A DNA stretch of 64,000 nt from Nevskia soli DSM 19509 (GTDB taxonomy: Bacteria; Pseudomonadota; Gammaproteobacteria; Nevskiales; Nevskiaceae). Every line of letters begins with the position of its first letter. The stretch's first letter is position 1. The notes below the pieces were generated by a model, which made no database searches, was not told the origin of the DNA, and saw nothing but the letters and a program-made list of their open reading frames with translations. Shown piece by piece: positions 61,971 to 64,000 of this stretch. Made by a program: the position numbers and the translations under genes. The stretch lies in contig NZ_JONR01000028.1 of assembly GCF_000711955.1 (NCBI RefSeq), positions 1-64,000 on the forward strand, given 5' to 3'.

Positions 61971-62978
61971 GTGAGCGGAGTAAGATCCTCATCAGTGGCG
62001 CACCAGCCTCGACGGATTGTGGCTATCCTGGCCAAAAGTGGCGAGCCCGCCTTCGATCTCTCCTGCGTCATACAGGCATTATCGACCGCCAACGAGCATC
62101 TGCCGGCGCGCTGCCGCCCATATTGCGTCGAGCTCCTCACCGCCGCTGGTGGAACCCTCGAGACGTCAGGAGGCCTGCTGCTCCGATCAAAAGCGATCCA
62201 CGATGCTTCGGACGAGATCGATACGCTGGTGATCTGCGGCAACTATACGCGCAGCCTCGATCCCCGGGTGATCCTCTGGGTTGACCAGATCGCAACTCGT
62301 GCCAATCGCGTGTGTTCGTCATTCGGAGGGATCTTTACCCTTGCGGAGGCCGGCTTGCTGCGCGGCCGAAAGATTGCCGCGCACTGGACGCAGAGCATCG
62401 AAATCCTCCGACGCTATCCGACCGCGTTGCTTATGCCGGACGCCATCGTGGTTCGCGACAGCAAACTCTGGACTTGTTCCGGTGGCACCGGCAGCATCGA
62501 TCTGGCAATGGCACTGATTGAGAACGACTACGGGCGAGAAGTTTCCAGGCAGGTGGCGATGGATCTGGTGGTGTTTTCGCCGCGAAGCGGCGGGCAACTC
62601 CAGTTTAGCAAGGTACCGGTCTGGTCACAGAAGAGCAATGCTCGGTTTACCACTCTGGTGCGCTGGATGAACGAAAACTTGAGCCAGAGTCTGACCGTGG
62701 ACGATCTGGCAGAACAGTTAAACATCGGCTCACGGCACTTCTCACGGCTGTTCACGGACGCCTGCGGCAGGTCGCCAGCGTCCTTCGTTGAAGCCCTGCG
62801 CGTCGAACGCGCCAGAGAGCTTCTCGAAGAAGGTTGTAAGAAGGCGTTGGTGGCGACCCGCTGCGGCTTCACCACGGAAGAGCGTATGTTCGACGCCTTC
62901 CTACGCCAGCTTCATGTGTCTCCAACCGAGTACCAGCACAATTTCTCGACGCAGCCTTTGTTCAACGCGTACGGTTAA
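61971..62978 (+). CDS. GlxA family AraC-type transcriptional regulator
   Basis: A 335-residue regulator with an N-terminal DJ-1/PfpI-like domain (ILAKSGEPAFDLSCVIQALSTANE; ANRVCSSFGGIFTLAEAGLLRGRKIAAHW, with the Cys at the elbow position) and a C-terminal AraC double helix-turn-helix (SLTVDDLAEQLNIGSRHFSRLFTDACGRSPASFVEALRVERARELLEEG). This architecture is that of GlxA/CdhR/GbdR-like regulators, several of which control carnitine, betaine or amine breakdown. The GTG at 61971 has AGGAGG four bases before it; an ATG at 61950 lacks a ribosome site. It likely controls the nearby catabolic genes or the aldehyde dehydrogenase downstream. Confidence 0.88.
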   Translation: MSGVRSSSVAHQPRRIVAILAKSGEPAFDLSCVIQALSTANEHLPARCRPYCVELLTAAGGTLETSGGLLLRSKAIHDASDEIDTLVICGNYTRSLDPRVILWVDQIATRANRVCSSFGGIFTLAEAGLLRGRKIAAHWTQSIEILRRYPTALLMPDAIVVRDSKLWTCSGGTGSIDLAMALIENDYGREVSRQVAMDLVVFSPRSGGQLQFSKVPVWSQKSNARFTTLVRWMNENLSQSLTVDDLAEQLNIGSRHFSRLFTDACGRSPASFVEALRVERARELLEEGCKKALVATRCGFTTEERMFDAFLRQLHVSPTEYQHNFSTQPLFNAYG

Positions 62979-63005
62979 TCGCAGCAGAATATGAAGGAGA
63001 ATCTC

Positions 63006-63257
63006 TTGGGTGGAAGTCTGAGTATCTGGCACTGGATGATCGTCTTGGTCATCGTCATGGTTGTATTCGGCACTAGAAAGCTGCGAAACGCCGGCGGTGA
63101 TCTTGGAGCCGCGGTGCGTGACTTCAAGGTTGCAGTGAAGAATGGGGAAGCAGAGGGCGCAGCTTCGGCGGCAGCACAGCCTCTAGGTATAGTCGCGGAG
63201 CACAACATCTCCGCGCAGCAGAGAAAGGAGGATTTATTCAATCCTCCTCCGTCCTGA
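63006..63257 (+). CDS. tatA: Lone TatA/E twin-arginine translocase subunit
   Basis: An 83-residue TatA/E-type protein: short N-terminus, one membrane helix (IWHWMIVLVIVMVVFG), the hinge and amphipathic helix (RKLRNAGGDLGAAVRDFKVAV), then a flexible tail. It would build the export pore with TatBC encoded elsewhere. The best start is TTG at 63006, because AAGGAGA (62994-63000) lies at the right distance and the usual family start G-x-S-x-x-W-H-W follows; an ATG at 62991 overlaps that ribosome site. No tatB or tatC is present. The cluster encodes Tat-signal proteins (DUF1329), its likely customers. Confidence 0.9.
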   Translation: MGGSLSIWHWMIVLVIVMVVFGTRKLRNAGGDLGAAVRDFKVAVKNGEAEGAASAAAQPLGIVAEHNISAQQRKEDLFNPPPS

Positions 63258-63677
63258 CCCCGATAGCCGGCAAGTTAGCGGCTAGGCGGGAGCGTAGTTA
63301 CAGGAGTCGGCGCAGACGCCAATTTTCGAGCAGTAGGTGGCGTTCGGAAAGCGCTTGATTACCGTCAGGATAGGTATTCTCGGTGCTCGGCTCCTGATAA
63401 AGAGCCGCCACTACCGGCGGCGAAACTGCCACATCGCTTTGACCGCTTCTGCTTATTGTTCCTGTATATAGGGGCCATAAAAATAATGAGTTTTCCATCT
63501 GGAAGGCTAGAGCCTAAGCTCAAAGGAATCGGCCGTGCGTTGGGCACGGTGGAAGTATGGCATCCAGGTGTCAAAGCGCTTGCTCAGGTACGTTTTGCGG
63601 CCTGATTGAATCAGTCAGTTACGAAGCCGGCGTCCAAACCGCTCCGGCGCCAAAGTTTTCAACCATCGGAGATGTAA
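63258..63677. other. Gap between tatA-like and aldehyde dehydrogenase genes
   Basis: No gene is firmly supported in about 420 bases. A 66-codon minus-strand frame (63298-63498) ends in a Leu/Arg-rich segment but matches nothing I know. A TAGCCG-N9-CGGCTA hairpin follows the tatA-like stop at about 63264-63284. The end holds the ribosome site CGGAGA of the next gene. Confidence 0.5.
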
Positions 63678-64000
63678 ATGACGTACCAAACGATCAATCC
63701 CGCCACGGGCGCCGTGGTTAAGACGTTCCCGGGCATTTCCAACGCCGATCTCGATCGCGCAGTGACCAAGGCGCATGAGTGCTACACGAAGGACTGGAGC
63801 CGTCGCTCGATTAAGGACCGCGCCAAAATTCTGTCGGCCGCTGCCGCCAAGCTCCGCGAGAAGGCGGACGAGTATGCGAACTACATCACCCTGGAAATGG
63901 GCAAGCTGCTCGGTGTGGCCCAGGCGGAAGTGCAGCTGTCCGCGTCGATTCTGGACTACTACGCCCAGAACGCAGAAGAATTCATGAAAACCCAGCCGGT
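63678..64000 (+). CDS. NAD(P)-dependent aldehyde dehydrogenase (SSADH-like), cut by window end
   Basis: The first 107 codons of an aldehyde dehydrogenase. TINPATGAVVKTFPGISNADLDRAVTKAHECYTKDWSRRSIKDRAKILSAAA-like order and NYITLEMGKLLGVAQAEVQLSASILDYYAQNAEEFM match the N-terminal domain of succinate-semialdehyde dehydrogenase-type enzymes. The catalytic Cys and Glu lie beyond the window. CGGAGA precedes the ATG. It would oxidise an aldehyde to an acid, perhaps at the end of the local pathway or to remove a toxic intermediate. Confidence 0.93.
   Translation, partial: MTYQTINPATGAVVKTFPGISNADLDRAVTKAHECYTKDWSRRSIKDRAKILSAAAAKLREKADEYANYITLEMGKLLGVAQAEVQLSASILDYYAQNAEEFMKTQP

Larger units (their letters stand above)
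8808..64000. mobile_element. Putative genomic island, left end at yicC, right end not in window
   Basis: The left end is set by the change at the 3' end of yicC: an integrase gene pointing inward, a drop in GC, loss of the dispersed repeats of the first 4.5 kb, and accessory gene content with several gene remnants. No conjugation or replication genes are seen. The right end and the matching attachment repeat are not visible, so the extent is uncertain; the element could end earlier, or be several insertions side by side. Confidence 0.4.

Noticed and set aside
1..64000. CRISPR arrays, tRNA or rRNA genes
   Set aside because: I looked for regular direct repeats with spacers and for tRNA-like ends, especially around the integrase, and saw none.

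Overview
The window reads as a chromosome segment of a GC-rich Gammaproteobacterium (a Nevskiales/Solimonadaceae-like or related environmental degrader is my guess, low confidence). Support comes from the yicC gene, the GC-rich codon use, and the large accessory catabolic region. No tRNA, rRNA, CRISPR array or complete insertion sequence was seen.

Region 1 (1-8.8 kb) looks like ordinary host chromosome with very high GC by eye and short dispersed intergenic repeats. It holds a family 5 glycosidase lipoprotein, a YCII/DGPF protein with an ECF42-type sigma factor, a sirtuin and a methyltransferase with overlapping divergent starts, an Old Yellow Enzyme reductase, a glutamine cyclotransferase and yicC.

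Region 2 (8.8-33.2 kb) begins just after yicC with a tyrosine integrase and has lower GC, no region 1 repeats and several decayed genes. It is a patchwork of redox and detoxification genes: flavin oxidoreductase, amidase, GMC oxidoreductase, haloperoxidase-like hydrolase, GST and three short-chain dehydrogenases. It also carries an HxlR regulator fused to a sterol-carrier-like domain, two TetR regulators with visible operators, and an RND efflux system. Remnants include a JetD-like fragment, a second integrase fragment, two broken SDRs, a broken hydrolase and a broken NmrA-like gene. Five copies of a 19-bp palindrome (ACTATAY-N5-RTATAGY) mark a local regulon.

Region 3 (33.2-38.6 kb) has a crotonase-family protein, then envelope genes: a lytic transglycosylase, an anchored Ala/Pro-rich protein, an OmpA-like porin and a stand-alone acyl carrier protein.

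Region 4 (38.6-64 kb) is a coherent catabolic and transport cluster. An MMPL-type RND protein, a YCF48-like propeller, a DUF1302 beta-barrel and two DUF1329 proteins with twin-arginine signals look like a trans-envelope machine for a hydrophobic compound. Interleaved are MoaE, a MoeA-like protein that has lost its active-site motifs, an MDR reductase and a carboxymuconolactone decarboxylase-like protein. Carbon flow is suggested by a beta-keto acid cleavage enzyme (BKACE), an enoyl-CoA hydratase, a CaiB-type CoA transferase, a two-subunit 3-oxoacid CoA transferase for the expected acetoacetate, an acyl-CoA ligase, a Na+/solute symporter and an aldehyde dehydrogenase cut by the window end. LysR and GlxA-type regulators and a lone TatA complete it. 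A near-identical 32-bp element precedes both the MMPL and BKACE genes, suggesting common control. The substrate cannot be read from the sequence; a steroid, terpenoid or other hydrophobic carboxylic acid is an inference.
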